Positions 1 to 10,792 are shown, numbered from the stretch's first letter. The stretch is 64,000 nucleotides of DNA from Malus domestica (GCF_042453785.1 NC_091671.1:28177001-28241000), one strand, 5' to 3'. Notes: generated from the sequence alone by a model not told the origin. Numbers and translations: made by a program.

Positions 1-779
1 GAAATAATAAACAAAGAAAAGAAATTGGAAATGAAGACAAAGGTGCACGACACCATGTGGAAAGTAAGAAAAAAATAATAATAATAATAACAAAAAGACA
101 AGGAGGAATAATACATAATCAGGAAATAAGGAAAGAGACTGATGAGCTTGAAAAAGGTAAAAATCAAAGGAATTGTGCAGCATGTGACAAAATAAAAGGT
201 TTTGATACTATTTATTTATATGAATGGTGTTGGCTTAAAACACTTTCACAAGCTCTATTTATTTAAAGCAATTTATTTACAGTGGGTAGAATTATTACCC
301 TTTGCTTTAAAGCTTTGATATTTATGTGCATGGTGTTGGTTTAAAGCCCATGTCACAAGTTCTATTTACTTTAAAGCAATTTATTTATCATGGACGGTTT
401 TACCACCTACTGCTTTAAGTTTTGATTTATGTGAATGGTGCTGAATTAAAGCCCTTGTCACAAGCTTTATTTACTTAAATGCAATTTATTTACTATGGCT
501 AGAATTACCGCCTATTGCTTTAATTTATTTATTGTACTTATCTTTTGTTACAATGAGTATAACAAGGACCCAGAGTTCCTTGATTAGATTAGAACCTGCA
601 GTTTCTTGATCCTCATCACATAAAATGATAGGACCCGAAGTTCCATCATACAAAAAGATCAGGCATGAAGTCCTTTGATCCTGAAGATCAGGACATGAAA
701 TTTCTTGATGAGTACCGTAAGTTTAAAGTGCTGCAGTGCCTCAACTTAACCATAATAAATGACATAAGAGTCTCGGTTA

Positions 780-1200
780 ACAGACTATTAAACAAGGACC
801 AGAAGTTCCTTATGTCCATACTTAAAATGGTTTAGCAGAAGCATTTATTAAGTGGGTGAAATTGATTACCAACACTCTGCTCATGAAAACGAAATTGCCA
901 GTTTTCTACATGAGGACATGTAAACTTTACATGATGCATTATTAATTCGGTTGAGATATGTTATCAACCATCAATACTTCTCAGTACAACTCGGGTTTGG
1001 GAACCAACCAAACATTATACATTTACGAGTTTTTGGTTGTGTTATCTATATGCCTATTGCACTGCCACAACGTACTGAAATGGGTATTAATGTTGAACAT
1101 CATCTATCATTCAATATTTAGAACCCTTGACTGGGGATATGTTTACCATGTGGTTTGCGGACTATCATTTTGATAAGACAATTTTCCCGCCGTTAGGGGG
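780..1200 (+). pseudogene. Copia integrase core relic
   Basis: Reading through frames gives VPYVHT-NGLAEAFIKW, then LLMKTKLPVF, then HLRVFGCVVYMPIAPPQR-like text and a tail resembling ADCHFDE...FPPLGGE. This is the usual order of a plant copia integrase from the catalytic-E region to the GKGY-side linker. The conserved motifs are split over at least two frames with internal stops, so nothing functional can be made. A short reading frame at 958-1173 covers only part of it out of frame. Confidence 0.75.
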
Positions 1201-1312
1201 AGAAAATAACATCGTTCCAGAAGAACGATGAGAAAATATCATTCCAGAAGAATGATGAGAAAATATCATTCCAGAAGAATGATGAGAAAATATCATTCCA
1301 GAAGAACGAAGA
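1196..1312 (+). repeat. Short tandem repeat, about 27-bp unit, four copies
   Basis: Four head-to-tail copies of a GAAAATATCATTCCAGAAGA-type unit follow the integrase relic. The first copy is about 30 bp and the rest 27 bp. Each contains a small inverted repeat (CATTC-cagaa-GAATG). The unit length is a multiple of three, so the expansion could have arisen while the region was still coding (the GGEKN..PEE part of copia pol). Confidence 0.8.
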
Positions 1313-1368
1313 TAATTTGTCTTATTTGGATTCACGAAACAAACAATGAGAAAATGAAATTGGAATAA

Positions 1369-1575
1369 TTGAATGATGCAACGAAAGTGATGAAATCACA
1401 TATACTTACTGCAAATGTGCCTACAAGAATTGATGTCCTCATTGGACAATATAATGAGGCAGTAAATGATTTATCTGTTGCACGTCTGAAGTGTGGCAAA
1501 CCTTTAGACTCAAAAGGTTCAGTCATTCGAAAAAAAAAAAAGGAATATGGCACTACTGAACTATTGCATTCCTGA
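1369..1575 (+). pseudogene. Copia pol linker between integrase and RT
   Basis: An open stretch of 68 codons contains NDATKVMKSHILTANVPTRI followed by ARLKCGKPLDSKGS and a lysine run. This matches the basic linker of plant copia polyproteins (typically SHIPAANVPARIDVP...RLKRGRPVGSKD). It starts at an internal methionine by chance and is not an independent gene. The A/K-rich run near 1530 ends the similarity. Confidence 0.7.
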
Positions 1576-2639
1576 AGCATAATTGTTGCATGCCAGAAGC
1601 ATGACAGTCGCTGCATGGATAATACGTTCTAGAAAGGACAATCCGCAGACATGGGAATATTGATGTCTTTTGCATGTAGCATGATAGACGTATAGGTTCC
1701 AATGACTCAACTCCTAGAAGTGGAGATTAAAATCCAAGCTCTATAATGCTCAAAATGAGGTTATGATCCGAATTCTCTAAATTACGACTATCCTGGAAGA
1801 GATAGTATAATGCCCTTGAAGAGGCAATGGATATCCAAAAGAAATAAAAAAAGGCTTTTATGCATGCGCATGCATATGAGAATATGGGATCACGGATTGA
1901 TGATAACCAATGATAATTTTGGTTTTTACAAGTAGCTACTAAATTCATCAATGAGCTGTGTTAATATTGAGTCACGTTCTTTTGTTTGTCGACAAAAGGA
2001 AATTATTGGCCAAAAATGGAGAAAGGCAATTCCATTACAATTTTGTAAGAACGTGGGCAAGTGAACCTATATATATTTGAATACAATACAAATAGTCAAA
2101 GGATGTTGAACCAAGGAGGTTATATATGGGCATTTGTAATACAGTGTAATACACTTATATGATATGACACAAGGTTGTAAACGAGTTCATATGAATGGAG
2201 AATTATATATGAAGGGTTGTGAGTCGCCCACATTATATCTCCATAAGTAAATCCCTCAAGTATACATGGGAGCAAATTGCTCTGTATAAATTCCAAAGGA
2301 AAATGTGTCATGAAGTGTAGAAAATCCCTAAAGGATTCAAACTGCTTGAAGTAAGCCCCTGAAGGGTAAAACATAAAATATGTACTCAATACCAATGGAT
2401 GATATAAATTGCCTTAGTGAGTACTATCATTATAATATTGTTGCAACATACTAAAATCTCTTGCAAGAGTCAATGACATTAAATTAGAACTCTTGAAGAG
2501 TTGATGATATTAAATTGGGACTCCTGAAGAGTCTAGAAAAAATTATAAAGTGTTGAAGGAATTATTGTCTCGAGCTGCAGATCGAACAATCTACCAATAC
2601 GAATCTTATCCATGATATTTATGATATTAAAAGAACCAT

Positions 2640-2860
2640 ATGGATTGAAGATTATGAGTTGAATACTCATATGATGAAGACACTAAGAATAATCATTTAT
2701 CTTCGTAAGGGTAAAGATAAATTAATATTTGGTCCAGAAGTACCACATCTTAGTGAAGTATATGCTTTATTGTATTTAGCACAATACATTGAATGAAATA
2801 AAGCTTATTTATTAATATCTCCAAGAAATTACAGATATATACATACACATGAGTTAAAAC
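2640..2860 (+). pseudogene. Copia reverse transcriptase C-terminal relic
   Basis: The translated text LIFGPEVPHLS followed by ALLYLAQ matches the conserved RT segment LGPEVPYLSAIGALLYLAQ that precedes the CTRPDI motif in plant copia. It breaks off at a stop where the family continues. The RT sequence between about 1950 and 2640 is too decayed to place individual motifs. No RNase H motif was found after it. Confidence 0.65.
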
Positions 2861-3016
2861 AAACAAACAGGATGGAGCCTTCACAAAGGTTGCTCATACC
2901 CCAGAAGGAGGAGGCACTGGAGATTGATCATGTGGCACCCCAGTACTTAGCAAAACACCAGAAGGGGAAGGCATCAGTTGCTTTCGGAATCTAGCAACGA
3001 ACCTCTGGTGATCACT

Positions 3017-3445
3017 TTAAATCCGACTTTCGGATTCCTGCAGTTGGATGAGCTTTCTTTTCATGCTCGTAGAGTAACTATTTGCAAGCACGTGTAACAC
3101 CCTATTCTCGTGCTTGAGCCCTCTGATCTCTTGTTTAATTCTTGCCACATCCGCCATCAATGATTCAACTTGGCGAGTTTGAGCAAGTAGGCGTTGGCCC
3201 ATATTGGACACAGAGCCAGCACACTGAACACTGAGAGCCAAGGAGTCTTGAACGGCCGACTCTTCAGACCGTTCTGAAAGGATCTTGTTATCCCTTGGAG
3301 TGAGAAGATTCCTAGCTACCACAGTAGCGGTTATGTTATTCTTCATCACAGAGTCCCCAACCGTAAGAGGACCATTAGAAGATAAGAAGGACGGGCGCCA
3401 TATATTATCCTGACGCTGCTCGTCTGTATCACTCATAAGACTCAA
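3017..3445 (-). CDS. Antisense coiled-coil ORF in the 3' region of the copia element
   Basis: This is an intact 142-residue ORF opposite to pol, between RT and the 3' LTR. It begins MSLMSDTDEQRQDNIWRP. The first third is polar. The last two thirds (residues 75-142) are heptad-like and rich in Q, E, R and L (RQVESLMADVARIKQEIRGL), suggesting a coiled coil. No catalytic motif is visible. Its openness contrasts with the heavily broken sense-strand pol next to it. Closely similar proteins are, as I remember, common and unnamed in Rosaceae genomes, consistent with an extra antisense ORF carried by a copia family. Function unknown. It may be a decayed, no longer expressed ORF. Confidence 0.6.
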   Translation of the reverse strand: MSLMSDTDEQRQDNIWRPSFLSSNGPLTVGDSVMKNNITATVVARNLLTPRDNKILSERSEESAVQDSLALSVQCAGSVSNMGQRLLAQTRQVESLMADVARIKQEIRGLKHENRVLHVLANSYSTSMKRKLIQLQESESRI

Positions 3446-4840
3446 ATCTAAGCAAATGTTAGATGGGCAAGTAATTTTTCAGAAATGATGAAGGAAAAAC
3501 AGAGGTCAAATAAAATTTCAAATGTGCAAGATAGGGGAAATTTCTACAGGCAGCAACTTTCTGAGCATACTCTTGAACACAATTGATGTCTCTATAAAAG
3601 AAGATACAGCAAAGCCGCTTGTTCAAAGATCGAAGAGGCACCGCTCTCCGAATTTCAAAAGCCAGATTTTCCTGAATAAAGTTCGTTGGCATTTTTCAGA
3701 CGTAATCCCAGCTTTTTCAGATATTGCGTGCAACTTTGTCAAAGATCTCTGACAAAGTTGAAAACGCGTAAATCTTACTGTTCTATTTACACCACAGTTG
3801 CTGACAAGAGTAAAAGCACAGCACCACCACTTGCTATTGAGAAATCTCTATATATGTCGACCTCTGTTCTCCATAACAAGGCAGACCCGCAACACTGCAA
3901 GAATACCTAACTCTTCCTCATCTCCGAGAATGCATCTTCAACATAGCATCTCGAAATACTCAGTTTTCTTCCTCTCCGAGAATACCTCTTCAAACATGTC
4001 ACACCAGAGCAAGATTATCACATATCTTCAGGGACCAGAGCAAGATTATCTCATATCATGCAATCTCCCTGTCCTTTCATTTGTCCTTGTTCTTGCCTGC
4101 GAAGACAAGGATAAAGAAAGCAATATGTCGGAACCTCCACTCAAACTCTCGGTAAGGAACCGACTGCCTAGAACCTTTCCTGATTGCTTACCTAGTGTTG
4201 CTCTCGAGTAGTCATCTTCAACAGTTGGAGCTGGATCTCCAGTCACCAAGAAGTGATGAATCATCCAAATGCAAGGGTTGCACTCCACTCCGGCATCAGA
4301 GGGCAAATACTGCCGGAGAAGATGCCACACATGCATGGGGGAAAAGCAGGGAAAATACTACTTAAGCAAGGGGAGCAAGTAAGGAAAGTGAAAATGATAC
4401 ATTGAAGCATGTGGAGACAAGCGCAACAAACGCGTGCTGATTCATCCCTGACAAAACTGAAGATCACTTGCCACATGAAGCTCCTCATGGTCCAATTTCA
4501 TTCAAGATCAAGCCTCGAAGGTCCTTGAAGAAATCACAAGTCCGATTCAAGATCAAGTGTCCACCACACTTGAATCAAATCTGCTCCAGATCAAATGAGT
4601 AAATTCAGACCTTTGGATGCAAGTCTAGCAGAAAGTCCTCTAGCCCAGTTCAAGAACAAGCCTGTGGAAAGTTAACAACAAGTAAAGCACCTCTTTCGAC
4701 AACTCTTTTCTCTAAAGAGATTGAAGCAGAATGATCAACGATCAGCCTAAATGGTTTGAAATCAGGGGGAGATACTCATCAGGGGGAGCATTCAAAACAG
4801 ATCAAGATTTTAACGAGTCAATTGAAAACTTGTGGCCATC

Positions 4841-4850
4841 CAAGGGGGAG
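4841..4850 (+). other. Polypurine tract of the copia element
   Basis: The tract AAGGGGGAG abuts the LTR start. Two similar GGGGGAG tracts lie just upstream (near 4766 and 4784), giving a cluster of purine tracts before the 3' LTR. Confidence 0.75.
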
Positions 4851-5203
4851 TGTTGTAAAGGTGAATGGATGGCTGGCCACTAACCCATTCATTTGCCTTT
4901 CACTATGCTGCTTGTGACTTGCTTCTATAAAAGCAAGCCTTATGAAACACAACATAGATATAGATGAATGTGAGAGGTTCACGGGAGAGAAAGGAAGAAA
5001 AAGAAAGAGGAAGAGAGAAATGAGAGGAAGAGGAGATGAGATAATAGAGAGAGTTATCTTTGTACTCCTATTATTTTAAATTATAATGAAAGCACCACTG
5101 CTGCCCCGATGACGTACTCCAGTCACACTGACTGTAGAGGAACCTCGTAAATTTTGTGTCTTGTTTCATTTATTCCACTGCACCCACAGTCGATTTTACA
5201 ACA
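4851..5203 (+). repeat. 3' LTR of the copia element
   Basis: The LTR is 353 bp and starts directly after the polypurine tract. Its ends form a perfect 9-bp inverted repeat, TGTTGTAAA at the left and TTTACAACA at the right. A TATA-like CTATAAAAG lies near 4925, followed by a purine-rich leader. No partner LTR is in the window, so a target duplication cannot be tested. Confidence 0.85.
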
Positions 5204-5204
5204 A

Positions 5205-5930
5205 TATATTATATATATTAATGTTATGTTTCCTTTTTTGTTTCTTCCCAAATCTCCCCCCATGTTTTGCCGAAGGTTTTTGCCAATTGTTTCCTTTTTT
5301 ATTTATTTCCCCCTTTTTTTTTTCTTCCCAAATCTCAACCCCCCTCAATGTTTTGTCGTGTCTTAGGTTTTAATACTCCCTCCCCTTTCTTTCTTTCCCA
5401 GTTTTCTTTCTTTCTTTCTTTCCCAGTTTTGCCGTGTCCTAACATCTCTATCAAATATAATTAAGAACTATAGATAATACTATTTGAAATAAAACTTTGA
5501 TCAAACCAAAAGTTGTTAAACACCCTCACTCGAACCCAAAAACCCCCAATTAAAAGAAAAGAAAATAACCCTAATACAGCTATATATGTGGGTTATTCAT
5601 GTCACACGATCAAAGCAACTATTGTATAAAGAAAGAAAAGAAACTTACAGATTCTTGGTTGCTTTCCATGATAAAATTGAAGTGGGTGCAGAATATGTTT
5701 TATTTTTTTTTTAAAGAAAGAAAGAAACGAAACTGGGAAAGAAAAAAAGGGAGGGAGTTTTGAAGCCTAAGACCTTCGGCAAAACATTGGGGGGGGGGAT
5801 TTGGGAAGAAACAAAAAAGGGGGAAAGAAATAAAAAAGGAAACATTTCGCAAAAACCTTCGGCAAAACATGGGGGGGGGATTTGGGAAGAAACAAAAAAG
5901 GAAACATAACATTAATATATATAATATATT
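5205..5930. repeat. Long inverted repeat with polypyrimidine/polypurine arms
   Basis: A left arm of about 230 bp (5205-5435) is repeated in reverse complement at about 5700-5930, around a spacer of about 265 bp. The arms share GTTATGTTTCCTTTTTTG, CTTCCCAAATC and TGTTTTGCCGAAGG. Within each arm the block CTTCCCAAATC...TGTTTTGCCG occurs twice, so the arm is itself an internal duplication. The left arm begins where the copia LTR ends. A transcript would fold into a long hairpin. The apparent phenylalanine/proline-rich ORFs here are low-complexity artefacts. Confidence 0.75.
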
Positions 5931-5935
5931 AATTA

Positions 5936-6065
5936 GTTAAAAAAAATAACTATAAAAATTTTAAATATAAAATAAAGATAAAAGATTATATTTAAGACTT
6001 GCCACATGGCAAGTTTTGAGTGGACTGTAGTGCCACTCAACGAAGTTCAGTGGCAAGCCAAGCCC
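5936..6065. other. AT-rich stretch with two small hairpins
   Basis: After AT-rich DNA come two compact inverted repeats, ACTTGCCA-ca-TGGCAAGT (near 5998) and GAGTGG...CCACTC (near 6018). A third CAGTGGCAAG motif follows. They sit just outside the LTR-like sequence that begins near 6066. No gene is seen. Confidence 0.5.
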
Positions 6066-7310
6066 CACACAAGTTTTTCTCGTAGTAAATGTTCATGCAA
6101 GATCGTTCCCACAGGGATTGAATGAATAATTTGTATTTAAACTAATTCTTAATTAATTATTTGAAACAAGATGTCGAAAAAGGTTGATTTTATTACCTAA
6201 AATATTATAAACAAATAAAGGATTAAAGAAATTAGCAAAGTAAAGAAAACAAAAGAAAACATTTTAAAAACCAAATTGTAAAAGCCTAGGGTTGCCATCA
6301 CCTTAACAATCATATATAGTTTTATCAATTACTTATGAATTACACATGCAACTTTTAAGGTTAGGTTTTCCGAATGTATATTCTCCTCGTGATATTCAAG
6401 CAAAAACATATATCTAACATGCAACTCATCTGTGATATTTAGATCAAATAGGAATATGTAACACTCATTAAATTTTGTGAAAACCCTTTGAAAAATCTGC
6501 AACCTCTAAGAGTGTGATATTTGCCTTAAGTGAAATTACAATTATAAACCACAAGAAGCAATATTTAATCCTTTAGTGATATTTCTACTGAATTGCATCG
6601 GATTACTTATCTAAACATCCTGATGGTAGCTAAGAATTAAGATATAGACACAATATAAACACAATGACTAATAATTCAAAGTATACATGCATAACATCAT
6701 AAGCAATTGAATAAATATTACATATTCAAGTCAAGGCTTGTGGCCTTGCCCTAGAAAAACAGAAATTAGTTACAAACAATTATAAACAAAAAGAATTTTA
6801 TTGCAAAAGAAAAATGATAGAATACACCTTGAAAGATAACTACTACAAAATAAAATACTTACGAGAAAAAGTCTTCTAATATCTAGGAAACATAATAGAA
6901 TAAGATAACTAGGAAATACATTCATATTCAAACTTTGGGAAATCTACCCAATCATAAAGAATCCCACGTTTCTAGATCTTCAGGGTTCCAAAACAGGCCC
7001 AAAATGACTCGTATTAAAGCTTGAGATGTCCCTAACATAATTGCAAAAGGCCTTGAACCCGAAAGACATGATCTTGAGCGCCAAAAAACTTAAATAAGCC
7101 TAAAACGTTACGTTGACATCACTACGCGCTACTCATTTATTTCATCGTCATAAATTAATAGTTTAGTAGAAAAATCTAAAACTTTGACACGAACAAGCTG
7201 AGAGACTCACTCCAAAATTATTCCGTTTGATTACTTTATGCTCAAGAAGAAGTCAAATGCCCTACATTAAGAACATAAATCAAAGTATTAACAACTAGTA
7301 TTTGGGTGTT
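6066..7310 (-). repeat. Diverged Athila-like LTR fragment
   Basis: The sequence aligns by eye, in the same order, with the LTR at 62103-63607. Shared blocks include the CGTTCCCACAGGGATT/CGTCTCCACAAGGATT region, CAATTACTTA...ACACATGC, ATATCTAACATGCAAC, GAAATTACAATTAT and the ATTTCATCGTCA block near 7138. It is much diverged and neither end is clear. No primer site or internal region adjoins it, so it is a solo or broken LTR of a related family, oriented minus like the other copy. Confidence 0.65.
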
Positions 7311-7631
7311 TCTGTTTGAGCCGTATGAGATGAAATTTTCATATACGGTTCTCCCGGGGGGGGGGTCTCTTGATTTATTTGAAACCAAATCATATTCCAT
7401 GAATATAATACATATCCAGTGTGATGTTAGAGTATAATATCGATTCATCAGAAGTCCACCGGTATTCAATCAAGATTTTAAAAGAGTATAAAACTCTAGA
7501 AATGAGAATGCATTCTTTACAATTTTAAAGTAGTTCATTAAACTCCATATGTATTCTATTATGATTGAATTTTAAAGTATTTTAAAAGTTAAGGGATTTT
7601 AATGGCCATATGAATTTAAACTAAAAATTAT
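7311..7631. other. Intergenic, no gene seen
   Basis: AT-rich DNA with a run of G residues near 7356. No coding or repeat structure was recognised. Confidence 0.5.
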
Positions 7632-7832
7632 CAGTAATGTTATTCTTACCATGTTTTTATACCACATTTATATATCACCTTATGTGACATTTGATGTAAA
7701 CAGTCACATTATTTAAATTAATCAGAATTTAATTTAATTTAAAAACCATTTAATAAACCAATAATTAAAAAAAAAACTAGAATTAAATAGTTATTGTGGC
7801 ATAGGAGTCTTCTCATTCCTTCCCCGTTCAAT
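7632..7832 (+). repeat. Left TIR of the Pack-MULE-like element
   Basis: Aligns nearly end to end with the reverse complement of 9313-9515. Shared blocks include ACCATGTTTTTATACCAC, ATTTATATATCAC, AAAAACCATTTAATAAA, AGAATTAAAT, TTGTGGCATA and CCCCGTTCAAT. Confidence 0.85.
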
Positions 7833-7905
7833 CCTGCTTCTTCTCCCATTTCTTCTTCAACGCCAGTTCTTTCAAGACATGTTTTTTCCAGCCGCCTCGC
7901 CATTG

Positions 7906-8489
7906 ATGGAAGCAGACGAAGTAATGGAGTTATACGATTCTTTCTAGTTCGAGCTCCGGATCTTCAAGAAACAACCGGTTTCATCGAACCCATCAAATTT
8001 CGAAGAACACCCAGCTCATGAAATTGAAGAAAACCATCAAAGCCAGAGTTTTTACGGATTCCAACCAAGTACACCAGGTCCATGAGCAACGAGTTCAGCT
8101 CCAATACGAGCACTCTCTCGCTGGACTCTGTCCTCCACAGACCGAAGCTCTCCACAATTCTTTTCGGAAAAGAAGCCAGGGAAATCGGAAACTCGAAACA
8201 GATATATTCAGAAGAAGAACCACAGAAGAAAGTTGAAAGGAGGAGGAGAAGAAAGAAAAAGAGTGAGAGCAAGAGCTTGACGGACCTTCAGTTTGAAGAG
8301 CTAAAAGGGTTTATAGATCTTGGTTTTGTTTTCTCAGAGGAAAATAAAGATTCAAACTTGGTTTCAATCATTGCCAAGTTCAGAGCTGATGAGATGGCCA
8401 AGGCGAATGAGTTCATAAGGAAGCAACGGCAAAGAGATTGGGAAGTTGCTCAGCTTTCTCTCATTGAGGTGGGGAAAAAAATGTGGTGA
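7906..8489 (+). pseudogene. Captured DUF1685-family gene copy, broken
   Basis: From the ATG at 7906 the frame reads MEADEVMELYDSF, then a TAG where the family has tryptophan, then FELRIFKKQP. This is the usual N-terminus of plant DUF1685 proteins. A one-base shift near 8075 moves the frame to one that continues through an RRRRRKKKSESKSLTD segment and LQFEELKGFIDLGFVFSEE, the DUF1685 signature, ending at a stop at 8487. The last 35 residues (from AKFRADEM) differ from the LVSIIPGLQRL end that I remember for the family. With a nonsense codon, a frameshift and flanking TIRs, it is best read as a transduplicated pseudogene. DUF1685 has no assigned biochemical role. Confidence 0.75.
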
Positions 8490-9312
8490 TTGATGACAAG
8501 TTCAGCACCGAGGGAGAATTTCACATATATGTTGATTTCTGGTGTTTCAATGACCATATGTCATCCGTTTAGGTACACTAGTTTCAAGTACATATATACA
8601 ATCAACTTTGTCATGTTTCCCAATTGCAATGTTGCCGAATAAGTATTTGTGCTTTGTAACATTGTTTATTTATGTAGTATTGATTGATCGGTCGATCTTT
8701 AATTTAATTATTTGTGCTTCGTAACATTGTTTGCAAAATAAGAAGACAACCGCTCCCACTCTCGAGTACAGTTCCCTTCCCGGAACCGGAAAAACGGAGA
8801 GTTTGACTTCTATCTGTGAAAGTTTCAAGTTGGCTTTTCAGCAACTAGCTTGTTTATGAAACCATGTCAAGTTTACCATATCCATCAGCATTACTATATG
8901 GACTGTGCACCTGATAAAAAGAGAGTCATCACATTTAGATGAGGACCCAGTGAGAAATTTTTAATTGGTTGCCTGCTGAGTCTTTGTTTGAAGACTGCAA
9001 ACAAAGTGTAGAAGATATGGATCAGGCCAGTCCTCTTTGACTTTCTCATCAGCCAGAACTTAACGATTTTATAATTCAAATCATATCGAAATTCTCACCG
9101 AGGTAGGTAATTTCTTACAGTTCGAGTAAGAATATATATTAAGATCAAGTTGATAAGTTTTTTGGTATGGAGATTAGAATATTTTACCTTTGGTAATCGT
9201 CGATGAATCTTTGCCCTATGAGAATTATTTGAGATTGTGGTAGTTCACACTAACGTGAAAAAAACTGGGATGAAAAAAAATGGCGTGGAAGAAGAAACGG
9301 GAGATTAAGCAT
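8490..9312. other. Interior of the Pack-MULE-like element, 3' of the captured gene
   Basis: Non-coding by eye. A direct repeat, TTTGTGCTT(T/C)GTAACATTGTTT, occurs near 8645 and 8711. The rest may be 3' flank of the captured gene or other captured pieces. No further domain was recognised. Confidence 0.5.
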
Positions 9313-9515
9313 ATTGAACGGGGAACGAACGAGAAGATTTCTCGTATGCCACAATCATCATTTAATTCTAATTTTTTTTTAATTATTGATTTATTAAATG
9401 GTTTTTAATTTAAATTAAATTTTGATTAATTTAAATGATGTGTATGTCTATATCAGATACCATATAAAGTGATATATAAATGTGGTATAAAAACATGGTA
9501 AGAATATCATTACTG
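9313..9515 (-). repeat. Right TIR of the Pack-MULE-like element
   Basis: Inverted partner of 7632-7832, differing by scattered substitutions and short indels. The inner edge is ATTGAACGGGGAACG and the outer edge ATCATTACTG. Confidence 0.85.
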
Positions 9516-9590
9516 GCATTTTAAGTTCTTTTGAATTTGGTATCTAAACTAAAAGTCTTTTTAAATTTAGAATAAATTACACAAAACTAC

Positions 9591-10792
9591 TTCAAGTATG
9601 GGTCGAACCACAAGCTAATATTTTATGTTTTAAACATTGCAATGTCATAACTCATTTTACAAATTCATTGCAATGTCCGACCTCGATTAATATTAAATTT
9701 GATTGTTAAATGATGAGATAACAGGTGCAAGACCTACGTCCTCCCCCAACTAAATAAAAAAATTAATTAAATATTAATAAATATAGAAAATCATTTTTAA
9801 AAATTATTTTAAAAAGCGGGACCCATATACTCACCCAACTATTTTAAAAATTAACTAAATATTAACAAAATAGAAAATCATTTAAAAAATTATGGAACCC
9901 ACCCCCACCACCCAACTTTCCCCCACTCCATCCGTCCCCCTCCCTTTTCCCCTCGTTCTGTTCCAGAACCCCCGCACCATTTTTCCTCTGCAATTTTCCC
10001 TTGCAGCCCCAACCACAAAACCCACCCTGTTTTGAAAACGCCGTTGATGGCGAGGAGGGAACCTCATCAAACTTCAGTTGGTGTTGCGGGAAATGCCTTA
10101 GATTCGGGCCGGGTCGGGTTGTTTGGTGTACCTTCTGCATGCTCAGATCTGCAAACTCCAGTTGGTGTTGCAGATTCGGCAGATCAGACCTGAAATTGAA
10201 CCGAGAAAAAGGTTCGCCTCGAGCCAGGGTGCACGGGTCAACGGAGGTGGAGTTCCAAGTGCTGATCTTGTTGGATGCGTTCTGCAAGTGAGAAACCAAG
10301 CTAGGTGGTGTTCGGCCATGGCTGCCATTTTTGTAAGTGAGAGCAGAGAGAGTGAGGAAGACAAGTGAGAGGCGAGAGAGAGAGTTAGGAAGAGGGTTCT
10401 TTTATTTTTTATTTAGAGAAAATTAATGAAAACTACTTGAAAACTTTGAATTTTAATGATAAGGATAAAATAAAGGGTAAAGTTAATAGTACCAGGATTG
10501 ATTTTTTAGTGTAAAAATGTGATTTTTTTGTTAAAGTGAACAGTACCATGTACTTATCGTTAAAATTTCCTTTATTTAATGGTTAAATAAAGGTAATAAT
10601 TTATTATTAATTAATTGTTTTTTCATTCTAGGCTAGGGAAGGAGTGGGTCTCGCTTCTGTATCATTATTTAATAACTAATTAACATAAAATTTAACGAAA
10701 TTTTGATATTGCAACGAATTTATAAGTTAAAGTATAATATTGTAATGTTTAAAACATGAAATATGAAATTGTAGTTCAACGCATAATTGAGG
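9591..10792. mobile_element. Second TIR element (MULE-like) with GC-rich cargo
   Basis: The left end (TTCAAGTATGGGTCGAAC...ATGTTTTAAACATTGCAATG...AAATTCATTGCAATG) recurs in reverse complement at about 10600-10792, with clear but diverged similarity over about 200 bp. Between them lie about 500 bp of markedly GC-richer DNA (about 9890-10380), likely captured gene or promoter sequence. It overlaps antisense reading frames of up to 145 codons that I do not recognise. A block near 10480-10560 contains two AGTGAACAGTACC-like units found in many Rosaceae repeats. Ends and target duplication are not fixed. Confidence 0.55.

Larger units (their letters stand above)
1..5203 (+). mobile_element. Degenerate Ty1/copia retrotransposon, 5' end outside the window
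   Basis: Plus-strand translation in shifting frames gives copia landmarks in the expected order: integrase core, the basic post-integrase linker (ARLKCGKP), and an RT C-terminal motif (FGPEVPHLS...ALLYLAQ). These are followed by a long non-pol 3' region with a minus-strand ORF, several GGGGGAG polypurine-like tracts and a 353-bp LTR. Stops and frameshifts are dense, so the copy is old and inactive. No 5' LTR, primer site, gag or protease is visible, so the element either starts left of the window or is truncated. The lineage within copia is not resolved. Confidence 0.8.
7632..9515. mobile_element. Pack-MULE-like TIR element carrying a host gene copy
   Basis: Two terminal inverted repeats of about 200 bp begin CAGTAATGTTATTCTTACC and end in the reverse complement ...GGTAAGAATATCATTACTG. 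They bracket 1.5 kb containing a broken copy of a DUF1685-type plant gene. Long TIRs with captured gene sequence and no transposase are the hallmark of Pack-MULEs. I could not find a matching 9-bp target duplication at these exact ends, so the class assignment is an inference. The right TIR is followed by a second TIR element. Confidence 0.7.

Noticed and set aside
3798..4211. 137-codon plus-strand frame and overlapping minus frames near 4046-4488
   Set aside because: They lie in the 3' non-coding region of the copia element and overlap each other on both strands without any domain.
5154..5464. Three overlapping Phe/Pro-rich frames on the plus strand, with a mirror frame at 5700-5912
   Set aside because: They arise from the pyrimidine-rich inverted repeat. 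All frames are low complexity.
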